DNA of 64,000 bases from JALUZX01 sp964561605 (GCA_964561605.1 CAZLQD010000013.1:1-64000); one strand, 5' to 3'. Counted from the first letter of the stretch, positions 8,084 through 18,102 are shown. The notes: generated by a model from the sequence alone, not told the origin. Numbers and translations are program-made.

Positions 8084-11000
8084 TCAGGAGCCCATGAGTT
8101 CCTGGGCGCTGCCTTTCCGGATCAATTCCATGTTGAGACAGAGACCCCGGATCTCGTTCATGAGCACCCCGAATGAAACCGGCATACCGGGTTCGAGGAT
8201 GTTCTCGCCTTTGACCATGGACTCGTAGATCTTGGTCCGACCGTCCACGTCGTCGGACTTCACCGTGAGGAGTTCCTGGAGGATGCTGGCTGCGCCGTAG
8301 GCCTCCAGCGCCCAGACCTCCATCTCCCCGAAGCGCTGCCCGCCGAAGCGGGCCTTGCCGCCCAGAGGCTGCTGGGTGATGAGGGAGTAGGGGCCTGTGG
8401 CCCGGGCGTGGACCTTGTCGTCCACCAGGTGGTGCAGTTTGAGCATGTAGATGTAGCCCACCGTCACTTCCTGGTCGAAGGGCTCGCCCGTCCTCCCGTC
8501 GAAGAGGACGGCCTTCCCCGTCTGGGGCAGGCCGGCCTCCTGGAGGGCCTCCTCGATGTCCTTCTCCGAGGGGCCGTCGAAGACGGGGCACTCGGCCCGG
8601 AACCCGACCTTGTGGGCCGCCCAGCCCAGGTGGGTCTCCAGGATCTGGCCCACGTTCATACGGGAGGGCACGCCAAGGGGGTTGAGAACGATGTCCACGG
8701 GGGTCCCGTCCTCCAGGAAAGGCATGTCCTCGACGGGCACGATCCTGGATACGACGCCCTTGTTCCCGTGGCGGCCGGCCATCTTGTCCCCCACGGAGAT
8801 CCGCCTCTTGGTGGCCACGTAGACCTTGACCATCTCCAGGACCCCCGTGGGAAGGTCGTCTCCCCTGGAGACCCGGTTGACCAGCTTGTTCTTCTCGTTC
8901 TCCTTGCTGTCGATCCTGTCGCAGAAGTCCCGGTAGATCTCCAGGGCCTTCTTCTTCTCCGTCCTGGAGGTGATGGTCTCGATGGCCGCACCGGCCAGCT
9001 CCCGGGCCCGCTTGAGGTCGGAATAGCTGGACTCGCCGGTGATGACGACGTTCTTCTGGGTGAGATCGTCCTTGATCTTCTTCTTGAGGATCTTCTCCAG
9101 CTCCTGGATGAGCTTCTTCATGTTGTCCCGGTAGACGTCGATGAACTCTCTTTCGGCGTCCCGGATCTTCTCCAGGTTCTGCTGGCGCTCCTGGGGCGTG
9201 AGGTTCACCTTCCGGGAGAACTTCTGGGCGTCGATGACGATGCCTTCCACACCGAGGGGGACCTCGAGGGAGGCGTTCTTCACGTCCTCGCCGGCCCGAC
9301 CGAAGATGGCGTGGAGGAGTTTCTCCTCGGGGGAGAGCTCGGACTTGGCCTTGGGAGCCACCTTGCCCACCAGGATGTCCCCCGCCTTCACCCGGGTCCC
9401 GATGCGGACGATGCCCGTCTCGTCCAGGTTCTGGAGGGCCTTCTCCGAGGCGTTGGGGATGTCCCGGGTGAATTCCTCCCGCCCGAGCTTGGTCTCCCGG
9501 ATCTCGATCTCGAACTCGTCGATGTGGATCGAGGTGAGGATGTCCTCCTTGACGAGGCGCTCGGAGAGGAGGATGGCGTCCTCGAAGTTGTATCCGTCCC
9601 AGACCATGAAGGCCACCAGGAGGTTGCGCCCCAGCGAAAGGATACCCTGGTGCGTCCCGGCGCCGTCGGCGATCACGTCGCCCGCCTTGACCTTGTCACC
9701 CTCCTTGACGATGGGCTTCTGGTTGAGGCAGGTCCGCTCGTTGAGTTTCTGGAACTTCCTGAGCTTGTAGGTGTCCTCGCCGATGACGATCTTCTCGGCG
9801 TCCACGTAGCGGACCACGCCGTCCCGCTTGGCCCGGACCACCATGCCGGAATACTTGGCAACCACCTTCTCCAGGCCCGTCCCCACGATGGGAGGCTCGG
9901 TCTGGATGAGGGGCACGGCCTGGCGCTGCATGTTGGATCCCATGAGGGCCCGGTTGGCGTCGTCGTGCTCCAGGAAGGGGATGAGCCCGGCGGAGATCCC
10001 GACGATCTGCTTGGGGGACACGTCGATGAAATCCACCTCCCGGCGCTCCACGATGGTGAAATCGCCCCGGACACGGGCCTGGACCTTCTCCTGGACGATG
10101 TTGCCCTTGAGGTCGATCTCGATGTCGGCCGGGGCCAGGACGTGGTCGTACTCCTCGTCGGCCCTGAGCCAACGGATCTCCTTGGTGACCTTCCCGTTGC
10201 GGACCACCCGATAGGGAGTGATCAGAAAGCCGTAGTCGTCCACCCCGGCGTAGATGGCCAGGGAGGAGATGAGCCCGATGTTGGTTCCTTCGGGGGTCTC
10301 GACGGGGCAGAGCCTGCCGTAGTGGGAGCTGTGGACGTCCCGGACGTCGAAGCCCGCCCGCTTCCGGTTCAACCCGCCCGGGCCCAGGGCCGAGAGCCTG
10401 CGCTCGTGGGTGAGCTGGGAGAGGGGGTTGGTCTGGTCCACCACCTGGGAGAGCTCGCCCCTGCCGAAGAAGTAGTCCACGGCCGAGCTGAAGGCCTTGC
10501 TGTTGATCATGTAGCGGGGATTCTGGTTCTCCGCGTCCTCGGAGTTCATCCGCTCCGTGGCGGTCTTCTTGAGCTTGATGAGGCCCTTGCGGATCTCCTC
10601 CCCCGCCAGCTCGGCGATGGTCCGGACACGGCGGCTCCCCAGGTGGTCGATGTCGTCCACCTCCCCCTTTCCGGCCCGGAGGAGGAGGATGTACCGGATG
10701 CAGTTGATGAAGTCCTCCGGGGTCAGGACCTGGACGTCCATTCCCACTTCCTCGAAGACCACGCCGAGCTTCTGGTACCGCTTGGGGTCGAACTTTCTGT
10801 TGATCCGGAAACGGCCCACCCGGCCCAGGCGGTACCGGGTGGGATCGAAGAACCGCTCGTGGAATAGGTCCCGGGCCTTCTCGGGATGAGGCGGGTTCCC
10901 GGGCCTCAACCTGGCGTAGATCTTGAGCAGGGCGTCCTCGTGGCTCCTGGGCTGATGCAGGGGATCCTCCCTCAAGGCGTTGAGGATGATCCAATCCCCC

Positions 11001-11875
11001 TGCTTGAGCTCCAGGTCGATGACCTCGAGCTCCTTGACGCCGGCGGCCACGATCGCCTCGGCCTGGCCGGGTGTGAGGGGACGCCAGTCGGTCCGGAGGA
11101 TGGGTTCGCCTTCGGGACTCAGGATGGTGCCGAGCCAGACCTCGCCGTCCTTGGCGATGGTGTTGCCCACGGGGATCTTCCCCGTGAGGGCCTGGATGAA
11201 CTTGGCGTCGGGGTCGCTCTTCTTCCGCTTCAGGACCTTGGTGGGATAGAAGGTCCGGATGATGTCCTCGTCCCGGCCCAGGCCCGGGTCCATGGCCCGC
11301 AACAGGGTCATGGCGGAGAACTTCCCGCTCTCGTCGATCCGGACCTGGAGGGAGTCCTTCTTGGTGACCCCCATGGCGATCCAGGAGCCGCGCTCGGGGA
11401 TGATCCTGCAACTGTGGAGCTTCTTCTCGCCGAGGATGGTCTCCTCGGAGAAGTCCACGCCGGGGGAACGGTGGAGCTGGCTGACGATCACCCTCTCCGC
11501 GCCGTTGATGATGAATTCGCCGCCGCCGAGCATGACGGGAATCTCGCCGAGGTATACGTCCTCCTCGACGGGCTCGGCCTTGACCAGCCGCAACCGGACC
11601 TTGAGAGGATACCCGTAGGTCAGCCTGAGCCTGCGACACTCCTCCGGGCTGTGCCTGGGCGGACCGAATTCGTAGCCCAGGTATTCCAGCTGCATGGTCT
11701 TGTCGTAGGACTGGATGGGAAAAGTCTCCCGGAGAAGGCCCTCGAGCCCGACGGGTTTCCTTTGCCCAGGTTCCACGTCCTTCTGGAGGAAGGTGGCGTA
11801 ACTCTCGGTCTGGAGTTTGACCAGATTGGGGACCTCGATGGGTTCCCTGTGCTTTCCGTATCTGCGGACTTCCAT
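8084..11875 (-). CDS. rpoB: DNA-directed RNA polymerase subunit beta
   Basis: RNA polymerase beta, 1263 residues from the ATG at 11875. An in-frame GTG 90 bases upstream is rejected because family members begin close to the MEVRRYGKHREPI segment and because the upstream frame runs into the attenuator hairpin. The rifampicin region reads SQVVDQTNPLSQLTHERRLS; the E. coli D516, H526 and S531 equivalents are wild type, so target-site rifampicin resistance is not predicted. Conserved catalytic and switch segments such as ETPEGTNIGLI and GDKMAGRHGNKG are intact. It is followed by rpoC after 18 bases and preceded by a 170-base gap carrying the attenuator. Confidence 0.98.
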   Translation of the reverse strand: MEVRRYGKHREPIEVPNLVKLQTESYATFLQKDVEPGQRKPVGLEGLLRETFPIQSYDKTMQLEYLGYEFGPPRHSPEECRRLRLTYGYPLKVRLRLVKAEPVEEDVYLGEIPVMLGGGEFIINGAERVIVSQLHRSPGVDFSEETILGEKKLHSCRIIPERGSWIAMGVTKKDSLQVRIDESGKFSAMTLLRAMDPGLGRDEDIIRTFYPTKVLKRKKSDPDAKFIQALTGKIPVGNTIAKDGEVWLGTILSPEGEPILRTDWRPLTPGQAEAIVAAGVKELEVIDLELKQGDWIILNALREDPLHQPRSHEDALLKIYARLRPGNPPHPEKARDLFHERFFDPTRYRLGRVGRFRINRKFDPKRYQKLGVVFEEVGMDVQVLTPEDFINCIRYILLLRAGKGEVDDIDHLGSRRVRTIAELAGEEIRKGLIKLKKTATERMNSEDAENQNPRYMINSKAFSSAVDYFFGRGELSQVVDQTNPLSQLTHERRLSALGPGGLNRKRAGFDVRDVHSSHYGRLCPVETPEGTNIGLISSLAIYAGVDDYGFLITPYRVVRNGKVTKEIRWLRADEEYDHVLAPADIEIDLKGNIVQEKVQARVRGDFTIVERREVDFIDVSPKQIVGISAGLIPFLEHDDANRALMGSNMQRQAVPLIQTEPPIVGTGLEKVVAKYSGMVVRAKRDGVVRYVDAEKIVIGEDTYKLRKFQKLNERTCLNQKPIVKEGDKVKAGDVIADGAGTHQGILSLGRNLLVAFMVWDGYNFEDAILLSERLVKEDILTSIHIDEFEIEIRETKLGREEFTRDIPNASEKALQNLDETGIVRIGTRVKAGDILVGKVAPKAKSELSPEEKLLHAIFGRAGEDVKNASLEVPLGVEGIVIDAQKFSRKVNLTPQERQQNLEKIRDAEREFIDVYRDNMKKLIQELEKILKKKIKDDLTQKNVVITGESSYSDLKRARELAGAAIETITSRTEKKKALEIYRDFCDRIDSKENEKNKLVNRVSRGDDLPTGVLEMVKVYVATKRRISVGDKMAGRHGNKGVVSRIVPVEDMPFLEDGTPVDIVLNPLGVPSRMNVGQILETHLGWAAHKVGFRAECPVFDGPSEKDIEEALQEAGLPQTGKAVLFDGRTGEPFDQEVTVGYIYMLKLHHLVDDKVHARATGPYSLITQQPLGGKARFGGQRFGEMEVWALEAYGAASILQELLTVKSDDVDGRTKIYESMVKGENILEPGMPVSFGVLMNEIRGLCLNMELIRKGSAQELMGS

Positions 11876-11964
11876 GTTCGAATCAGCCCCCAAGGCTTCC
11901 CGGAACGGGCGCGGAGAATCCCCCCGCGCCAGAGGAACACGAACCTTCTGGCAAAGAACAAACA

Positions 11965-12008
11965 CAAGGGTTCCGGCGCGCCCCTCCGGGGGCGGCCGGA
12001 AACCCTTG
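11965..12008 (-). terminator. Attenuator-like hairpin between rplL and rpoB
   Basis: On the minus strand CAAGGGTTTCCGGC pairs with GCCGGAACCCTTG (one bulged T), extended inward by GCCCC/GGGGC, and is followed by the U-rich TGTTTGTTCTTT (11964-11953). It lies in the 170-base gap where E. coli also has a partial terminator that lowers rpoBC output relative to L7/L12. Confidence 0.65.
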
Positions 12009-12045
12009 ATTCCCGGTCATGAACGGCACTCCGCCGGCGCCTCTC

Positions 12046-12450
12046 TCAAGCAAGCTTGACCTTGGCGCCCACTTCTTCGAGCTTCTTCTTGACCTCTTCG
12101 GCCTCTTCCTTGGAAACCCCCTCCTTGACGGCCTTGGGGGCGGATTCCACCAGGTCCTTGGCTTCCTTGAGGCCCAGGGAAGTCACCTCGCGGACGACCT
12201 TGATGACCTTGATCTTCTCGGAGCCGATGTTCTCGAGGATCACGTCGAAACTGGTCTTCTCCTCTTCGGCGGCGGCGCCACCCGCGGCGGGACCGGCGGC
12301 GGCGACGGCGACGGGAGCGGCGGCGGAAACGCCCCAGCGCTCCTCCAGGGCCTTCACCAGCTGGGCCGCTTTCCCGAGGGGAAGGGCGTCGAGCTGCTCG
12401 AAGATCTTTTCCAGTTCGGGATCCAGGTTCACGGTGGTCTCTTCAGACAT
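12046..12450 (-). CDS. rplL: 50S ribosomal protein L7/L12
   Basis: Stalk protein that recruits translational GTPases; it acts as dimers bound to L10. The 134 residues contain an N-terminal dimerisation region, an Ala/Gly-rich flexible hinge (around residues 42-60) and the C-terminal factor-binding domain with KVIKVVREVTSLGLKEAK. An AGGAGA Shine-Dalgarno lies about 10 bases before the ATG at 12450. A 98-base gap separates it from rplJ, and the attenuator follows. It is slightly longer than E. coli L7/L12 (121 residues) because of the N-terminus and hinge. Confidence 0.97.
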   Translation of the reverse strand: MSEETTVNLDPELEKIFEQLDALPLGKAAQLVKALEERWGVSAAAPVAVAAAGPAAGGAAAEEEKTSFDVILENIGSEKIKVIKVVREVTSLGLKEAKDLVESAPKAVKEGVSKEEAEEVKKKLEEVGAKVKLA

Positions 12451-12548
12451 GGCTAAAAAGTCTCCTGCTCGCTTTTTCTTTGGCCTGCGCTCTTGGTTTC
12501 TCGAAAAAAGTTATGTTTCCTTCCGGCCCGCGCCGGAACGTGACTAGG

Positions 12549-13079
12549 TCATTCCTTCTCCACCCTGGCGTTGAGGGCCCTGGCGATGGAGGCCCCCGGA
12601 GCGGAGATCACAGCGGCGAGACCCCGCATGGGAGCCTGGATGAGGCCCACGATCTGGGCGCGGAGAGTCGCCTTGTCGGGAAGGGTGTGGAGGGCCTGGG
12701 CCTTTTCGGGGGGGAGGGTCTCCCCGTCCATGTAGGCCCCCTTGATGGTGGCGGGCCTGGCCTCGGGCTTCACGCCCTTCATGGATTCGTTGAGGATCTT
12801 GGCCGCCTGGATGGCCGCTTCCTCGTCCTCGCCGTAGATGACGGCGCATTGTCCCTTCAGGACCTCACCCAGGCCGGAGATCCCGTTCTTCTCCAGGGCG
12901 ATCCGGGCGATCCTGTTCTTCACCACCCGGAACCGAATCCCCTTCTCCTTCATCTTGCCACGGAGCTGGTGGGCGTCCTCGGCCTTGAGGCCATTCAGAC
13001 CCAGGACCAGGAAAGCGCCCTTGTCCTTGAACTCGGACTCGAATTCCGCTTCGAGAAGTCGATTGATCATGTTGGGCAT
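12549..13079 (-). CDS. rplJ: 50S ribosomal protein L10
   Basis: Base of the L7/L12 stalk, 176 residues, typical for the family, starting MPNMINRLLEAEFESEFK. The AGGAGGTG Shine-Dalgarno overlaps the rplA stop codon (TAGGAGGTG), so rplJ translation is coupled to rplA. Only 10 bases separate the two genes, so there is no room for the long L10 leader known from E. coli; L10 autoregulation, if any, must use another site. Confidence 0.97.
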   Translation of the reverse strand: MPNMINRLLEAEFESEFKDKGAFLVLGLNGLKAEDAHQLRGKMKEKGIRFRVVKNRIARIALEKNGISGLGEVLKGQCAVIYGEDEEAAIQAAKILNESMKGVKPEARPATIKGAYMDGETLPPEKAQALHTLPDKATLRAQIVGLIQAPMRGLAAVISAPGASIARALNARVEKE

Positions 13080-13089
13080 CGGGCACCTC

Positions 13090-13773
13090 CTAGCGCATCG
13101 CCACCCGGACGCCCGGGTTCATGCTCGTGGTGATGGTGACCCTCTGGATGAAGTTCCCCTTCACCTGGGAGGGCCTGAGACTCTTGATGTGGGATACGAA
13201 GGCTTCCAGGTTCTCGGCGAGCTTCTCCTCGGGGAAGGAGACCTTCCCGATGGGAGCGTGGACGTTCCCGCCCGAGTCGGAGCGGAACTCGATCTTTCCT
13301 GCACGGAATTCGGCCACGGCCTTTCCCACGTCGGGGGTGACCGTCCCGGCCTTGGGGGAGGGCATCTTGCCCTGAGGCCCCAGGATCCGCCCGAGTTTTC
13401 CCACGTACTTCATCATGTCCGGGGCGGCGATGGCCACGTCGAAATCCAGCCAGCCGTCCTGGATCTCCTTGGCCAGGTCCTGGGAGCCCACCTTGATGGC
13501 CCCCGCCTCCTCGGCGGCCCGGGCGGCTTCGCCCTCGGCGAAGGCGATGACCCGGACTTCCTTGCCGATGCCGTGAGGAAGGCTCACCGAACCCCTCACG
13601 TTCTGGTCGGTCTTGCGGGGATCGATGCCCAGCTTGACGGCCACTTCCACGGTCTCGTCGAACTTGACGGGCTCGAAGCTCTTGACGAGCTTCACCGCCT
13701 CCTCCAGGGGGTATTCCCTGGAGCGTTCGACCAGGGCCGCCGACTTGTTGTATCTCTTCGAATGCTTAACCAT
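13090..13773 (-). CDS. rplA: 50S ribosomal protein L1
   Basis: L1-stalk protein and, in E. coli, translational repressor of the L11 operon. The start chosen is the ATG at 13773 (MVKHSKRYNKSAAL), giving 227 residues; the longer upstream frame overlaps rplK in another phase. Family segments GKLGRILGPQGKMPSPKAGT and the C-terminal FIQRVTITTSMNPGVRV are present. It lies five bases after rplK. Confidence 0.97.
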   Translation of the reverse strand: MVKHSKRYNKSAALVERSREYPLEEAVKLVKSFEPVKFDETVEVAVKLGIDPRKTDQNVRGSVSLPHGIGKEVRVIAFAEGEAARAAEEAGAIKVGSQDLAKEIQDGWLDFDVAIAAPDMMKYVGKLGRILGPQGKMPSPKAGTVTPDVGKAVAEFRAGKIEFRSDSGGNVHAPIGKVSFPEEKLAENLEAFVSHIKSLRPSQVKGNFIQRVTITTSMNPGVRVAMR

Positions 13774-13778
13774 TTCGA

Positions 13779-14207
13779 TCAACCTTCCACAATCTCGATC
13801 CCCATGGACCTGGCGGTCCCGGCGATGATCTTGAAGGCCGCCTCGGGACTCCGGGCGTTCAAATCCTTCTCCTTGATCTTCACGATCTCCTCGATCTGGG
13901 ACCGGGTGACCTTGCCCACCTTCTCGGTCCCGGGAGCGGAGGCACCCTTGGCCAGGCCGGCGGCCTTCTTGAGGAGGACCGCCGCCGGGGGGGACTTGAC
14001 GATGAAAGAGAAGGTCCGGTCCTTGTAGACCGTGATGATCACGGGAAGGATCGTTCCCTGGGCGTCCCTGGTCTTGTCGTTGAACTGCTTGACGAACTCG
14101 CCGATGTTCACTCCGTGCTGGCCCAGGGCGGGGCCCACCGGCGGGGCCGGCGTGGCCTGGCCGCCGGGGCACTGGAGCTTGATGATCGCTGAAATTTCCT
14201 TTGCCAT
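13779..14207 (-). CDS. rplK: 50S ribosomal protein L11
   Basis: GTPase-associated-centre protein, 142 residues, as in E. coli. The N-terminal PPVGPALGQHG loop (thiostrepton-binding region) and the C-terminal rRNA-binding domain with ARSMGIEI are intact. Start at ATG 14207; 35 bases separate it from nusG. It is the first gene of the L11-L1-L10-L12 run and immediately precedes rplA. Confidence 0.97.
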   Translation of the reverse strand: MAKEISAIIKLQCPGGQATPAPPVGPALGQHGVNIGEFVKQFNDKTRDAQGTILPVIITVYKDRTFSFIVKSPPAAVLLKKAAGLAKGASAPGTEKVGKVTRSQIEEIVKIKEKDLNARSPEAAFKIIAGTARSMGIEIVEG

Positions 14208-14242
14208 CTCTCACGGACTCCCTGGAGCGCGCGGTCTCCCGC

Positions 14243-14830
14243 TCAGATCTGCTCCACCTGCCAGTATTCGAGTTCCACCGGGGTGGACCTGCCGAAGATG
14301 GCCACCACCACCTTCACGATCCCCTTCTCCGGGTTGACTTCCTCGACGACTCCGTCGAAGTTCTCGAAGGGACCTTCCTTGATCTTCACCGGGTCCCCGC
14401 GGTTGAGCTTGATCCTGGGGACGGGCTGGGTGGAGGGATCCTCCATCATTTTGAGCATCCTCTCCGCCTCCTCGTCCACCAGGGGCATGGGTTTCTTCCC
14501 CCCAACGAAATCTCCGAACCCGGGGGTGTCCCTCAGGAGGTACCAGACGTCCTCGTCGATCCGGACTTCCCCGGAACCCTCCTTGAGGACGTCCCCCTCG
14601 GCCCCCTCGTCGTCGGGGACCTCCATCTGGACCAGGACGTAGCCCGGGTAGATCTTCCTCTTCTTCACCCTCCGCTTCCCGCCGCGGATCTCGCTCACCA
14701 TCTCGTAGGGAACGAGGACCTTGGGGATCTTCTTCTGCAGACCCGCGGCCTGGATCCTCTTGTTGAGGCTCTGCACGACCGATTCCTCTCGGCCTGACAG
14801 GACCCGGACCACGAACCACTTGAGACTCAC
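14243..14830 (-). CDS. nusG: Transcription elongation/antitermination factor NusG
   Basis: Binds RNA polymerase and links it to Rho or the ribosome. 195 residues: an NGN domain starting MSLKWFVVRVLSGREE, with IYPGYVLVQM near residue 60, and a C-terminal KOW domain around residues 140-160 (RGDPVKIKEGPF). Starts with GTG at 14830. Between the two domains there is an acidic, non-conserved stretch (about residues 72-92). It lies 13 bases behind secE, the classic secE-nusG pair. Confidence 0.97.
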   Translation of the reverse strand: MSLKWFVVRVLSGREESVVQSLNKRIQAAGLQKKIPKVLVPYEMVSEIRGGKRRVKKRKIYPGYVLVQMEVPDDEGAEGDVLKEGSGEVRIDEDVWYLLRDTPGFGDFVGGKKPMPLVDEEAERMLKMMEDPSTQPVPRIKLNRGDPVKIKEGPFENFDGVVEEVNPEKGIVKVVVAIFGRSTPVELEYWQVEQI

Positions 14831-14843
14831 AGCGACACCCTAC

Positions 14844-15278
14844 CTACTTGTTGAGGCCCGAATAGAGGATGAGGTTGAAGATCCGGCTGAGGACCATGTC
14901 CGAACCGGCCAGGAAGAGACCGATGACCACCACGGTGATCACCACGACGACCGAGGCGTCCCAGGTCTCCTTCAGGGTGGGCCAGGTGCACTTCTTGAGC
15001 TCCGCCTCCGTCTCGATCAGGAGGTCCGCCACCTTGGGCTTGTTGAGGAAGAGAAACAGGAGGTAGGCGCTCAACAGGGTGAGGGCGATGCAGAGGAAGA
15101 CGTTGAAGGAGGTGGGAATCCCCAGGAAGTCCTGCCCGAGCAGGTTCTTCCGGGACCAATCCCCCAAGGTTCCGTCCAGCCAGAAACGGAACTTGTAGAA
15201 GCCCGCCATCACGATGAAGAGGAGGATCCAGTAAGCGGCCATCCTCGTGTGGCGACCTTGGTCCTTCTTGTATGCCAC
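14844..15278 (-). CDS. secE: Preprotein translocase subunit SecE
   Basis: Small essential SecYEG subunit. The conserved amphipathic helix ETEAELKKCTWPTLKETW precedes the C-terminal membrane segment. Two further hydrophobic segments lie upstream, so this is a three-helix SecE like that of E. coli. The open frame extends into tRNA-Trp, so the start must be internal. I chose GTG at 15278 (144 residues); the alternative is an ATG 36 bases further in (MAAYWILL). Neither has a strong Shine-Dalgarno. It lies between tRNA-Trp and nusG. Confidence 0.9.
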   Translation of the reverse strand: MAYKKDQGRHTRMAAYWILLFIVMAGFYKFRFWLDGTLGDWSRKNLLGQDFLGIPTSFNVFLCIALTLLSAYLLFLFLNKPKVADLLIETEAELKKCTWPTLKETWDASVVVVITVVVIGLFLAGSDMVLSRIFNLILYSGLNK

Positions 15279-15335
15279 CTTTACCCGTCCTGTCCCAAAG
15301 GGTTCCGCGCCGACCGGGCTGGAAACATCTTTTTC

Positions 15336-15412
15336 TGGCACGGCAGGAGGGAATCGAACCCCCATCCGCCGGTTTTGGAAACCGGTGCTCTGCCTAGTTG
15401 AGCTACTGCCGT
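15336..15412 (-). tRNA. tRNA-Trp (anticodon CCA)
   Basis: Complete cloverleaf with 3' CCA encoded. The acceptor ACGGCAG pairs with CTGCCGT; the anticodon loop is TTCCAAA, which reads as CCA. It sits between rpmG and secE, the usual position in many bacteria. Confidence 0.95.
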
Positions 15413-15437
15413 CCCCGTGTCTCCTGCCTCGATTCCG

Positions 15438-15605
15438 CTACTTCTTCCGCTCCTTGTGCAGGGTGTGTTCCCGGTCCCACTTGCAATACTTCTTGAGCTC
15501 CAGCTTGTAGCCGGCCTTCATGTTCTTGCTGGTCCGGTAGTTACGCCGCCCGCACACCGTGCATTCCAGGAAAACGTATTCTCTGGCCTGACCTTTTTTC
15601 GCCAT
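15438..15605 (-). CDS. rpmG: 50S ribosomal protein L33
   Basis: A 55-residue gene easily missed because of its size. It starts MAKKGQAREYVFLECTVC and ends KYCKWDREHTLHKERKK. Family features are the CTVC pair, RRNYRTSKN and LELKKYC. The second metal-binding pair is incomplete: the usual CxxC appears as C-K-W-D, so this is a degenerate zinc-ribbon form. Start ATG at 15605 has a GGGAGCG stretch about nine bases before it. It lies between tuf and tRNA-Trp, as in many tuf-secE-nusG clusters. Confidence 0.94.
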   Translation of the reverse strand: MAKKGQAREYVFLECTVCGRRNYRTSKNMKAGYKLELKKYCKWDREHTLHKERKK

Positions 15606-15622
15606 CTTTCACGCTCCCGAAA

Positions 15623-15654
15623 CGGCCCCGGCCGCGCTTGCGCGGCCGGGGCCG
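15623..15654 (-). terminator. Strong GC hairpin between tuf and rpmG
   Basis: A perfect 14-bp stem, CGGCCCCGGCCGCG with CGCGGCCGGGGCCG, closed by a CAAG loop on the minus strand, followed only by TTTC. It could be a partial terminator separating tuf from the downstream genes, or a processing or stabilising hairpin that sets tuf mRNA levels. Confidence 0.6.
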
Positions 15655-15668
15655 CCGGTTCTTGGTTC

Positions 15669-16880
<1,212 letters not shown>

Positions 16881-16981
16881 GGTCTTGGAGTCTCCTTTCT
16901 GGGGAACACCCTGAACCTTCGGGGCGGCGAAACCCGAAAGGTCAACCGCGGCCCATGCGGCCCAACATATCCTCGTCTAAC

Positions 16982-17057
<76 letters not shown>

Positions 17058-17092
17058 ACCCTGCCTTACGGTAACGAAAAAATGAAAGATCC

Positions 17093-17166
17093 TGGAGCGG
17101 GCGATGGGAATCGAACCCACGTAACCAGCTTGGAAGGCTGGGGCTCTACCATTGAGCTACGCCCGC
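17093..17166 (-). tRNA. tRNA-Gly (anticodon TCC)
   Basis: Acceptor GCGGGCG/CGCCCGC, 3' CCA encoded, anticodon stem CCAGC/GCTGG around CTTCCAA. Confidence 0.95.
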
Positions 17167-17325
17167 TCGCATCCGGATCCTTGTTTTACGACTCTTCCTT
17201 GCCCGAAAACCTCCTGAATCTTCCAGGCGCCCCCTGGGGGGCCGAACCCTCTCGGAAAGGCCCCAGGGAGGCCCTTCCCGATCTTCCTCTCTTCAACCTG
17301 TCAAATCCAACCTTGTTCACCGAGC

Positions 17326-17410
17326 TGGTGGGCAGGGGAGGATTCGAACCTCCGAAGGCGTTGCCACCAGATTTACAGTCTGGCCCCGTTGGCCGCTTGG
17401 GTACCTGCCC
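17326..17410 (-). tRNA. tRNA-Tyr (anticodon GTA)
   Basis: Class II tRNA with a long variable arm (85 nt). Acceptor GGGCAGG/CCTGCCC, anticodon loop CTGTAAA, 3' CCA encoded. Confidence 0.95.
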
Positions 17411-17454
17411 GCACCATCCAGATCCCAAGGAAGCACCTGCATGCTTCCCGCCTC

Positions 17455-17530
17455 TGGAGCTAGCGATGGGACTCGAACCCATAACCCTCCGCTTACAAGG
17501 CGGAAGCTCTGCCGGTTGAGCTACGCTAGC
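17455..17530 (-). tRNA. tRNA-Thr (anticodon TGT)
   Basis: Acceptor GCTAGCG/CGCTAGC, anticodon stem TCCGC/GCGGA around CTTGTAA, 3' CCA encoded. First gene of the tRNA-tuf transcript. Confidence 0.95.
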
Positions 17531-17558
17531 TTCCCCGGGTCACTTCGAAAGGCCACAA

Positions 17559-17586
17559 ATGATAGACCAGGAAGGCCCGGGGTCAA
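17559..17586 (-). promoter_or_regulatory. Sigma70-type promoter for the tRNA-tuf operon
   Basis: TTGACC (17586-17581) and TATCAT (17564-17559) on the minus strand with a 16-bp spacer. The predicted start is about 22 bases before the 5' end of tRNA-Thr(TGT). It is probably the main promoter for the whole tRNA-tuf-secE-nusG-rpl-rpo block. Confidence 0.8.
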
Positions 17587-17644
17587 GGCCTTTTAGCAAG
17601 AGAGCCTCGTTTCCACAACTCCCTTTTTTTCAAAAGGTTAGAAA

Positions 17645-17670
17645 TTTTTTCCCCCGCCGGGGGGAAAAAA
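17645..17670. repeat. Inverted repeat downstream of the receiver gene
   Basis: TTTTTTCCCCC and GGGGGAAAAAA form an 11-bp stem with a 4-base loop. A neighbouring GGGGGGAAAAG (minus strand, 17681-17671) can compete to pair with the same T/C arm. It may end transcription of the receiver gene, but neither alternative stem has a good U-tract. Confidence 0.4.
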
Positions 17671-17691
17671 CTTTTCCCCCCGGGCCGCCTT

Positions 17692-18102
17692 TCAGGCCAT
17701 CCAACCCGTGTCCTGGACGGCCGAATCCACCTGCCGGCCCTCCCCCGAAAGGATCCCTTCCACCTTCTCCAGGAGTTCGCCCAGGTCGAAGGGCTTCTTC
17801 AGCCAGCCTTTCACGATCCGGCTCTCCTCCAGGCAGGCCCGGGCGGCGCCCTCGAGGAATCCCGAGACCACCAGGACGGGGATGGTCCACCCCCGGTCCT
17901 CCATGGTCCGGATCACCTCCAGCCCACCCATTCCCGAAAGGAAGAGGTCCGAGACGAGCAGGTCCACCCCGGGCCGCTCCAGCCTCTCCAGGGCCTCGGC
18001 ACCGGTCTCCACCCTCTCCACCCTGTACCCCCGGGAAGAGAGCACCTGGGTGAGGAGCAGGGCGACGCCGGCGTCGTTCTCCAGGACCAGAATCTTTTTC
18101 AT
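17692..18102 (-). CDS. Single-domain response regulator (receiver) protein
   Basis: A 136-residue stand-alone receiver domain with no output domain. The phospho-acceptor is D52 (LLVSDLFLSGMGG), the switch residue S80 (VVSGF) and the conserved lysine K103 (LKKPF). The acidic pocket reads E8-N9-D10, so one of the usual paired acidic residues is Asn; phosphorylation may still be possible. The ATG at 18102 (MKKILVLEND) is preferred over an upstream in-frame start because the family begins here. It lies 77 bases downstream of mutS2. No histidine kinase is in the window, so partner and output are unknown. Confidence 0.85.
   Translation of the reverse strand: MKKILVLENDAGVALLLTQVLSSRGYRVERVETGAEALERLERPGVDLLVSDLFLSGMGGLEVIRTMEDRGWTIPVLVVSGFLEGAARACLEESRIVKGWLKKPFDLGELLEKVEGILSGEGRQVDSAVQDTGWMA

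Noticed and set aside
11876..11965. Upstream GTG start for rpoB adding 30 residues
   Set aside because: The extension lacks homology, has no Shine-Dalgarno and runs into the attenuator hairpin.
3725..12022. Very long open frames antisense to rpoB and rpoC (up to about 800 codons)
   Set aside because: They mirror the GC-rich third positions of the real genes, have biased Leu/Val/Gly/Asp composition, no family features and no start signals.
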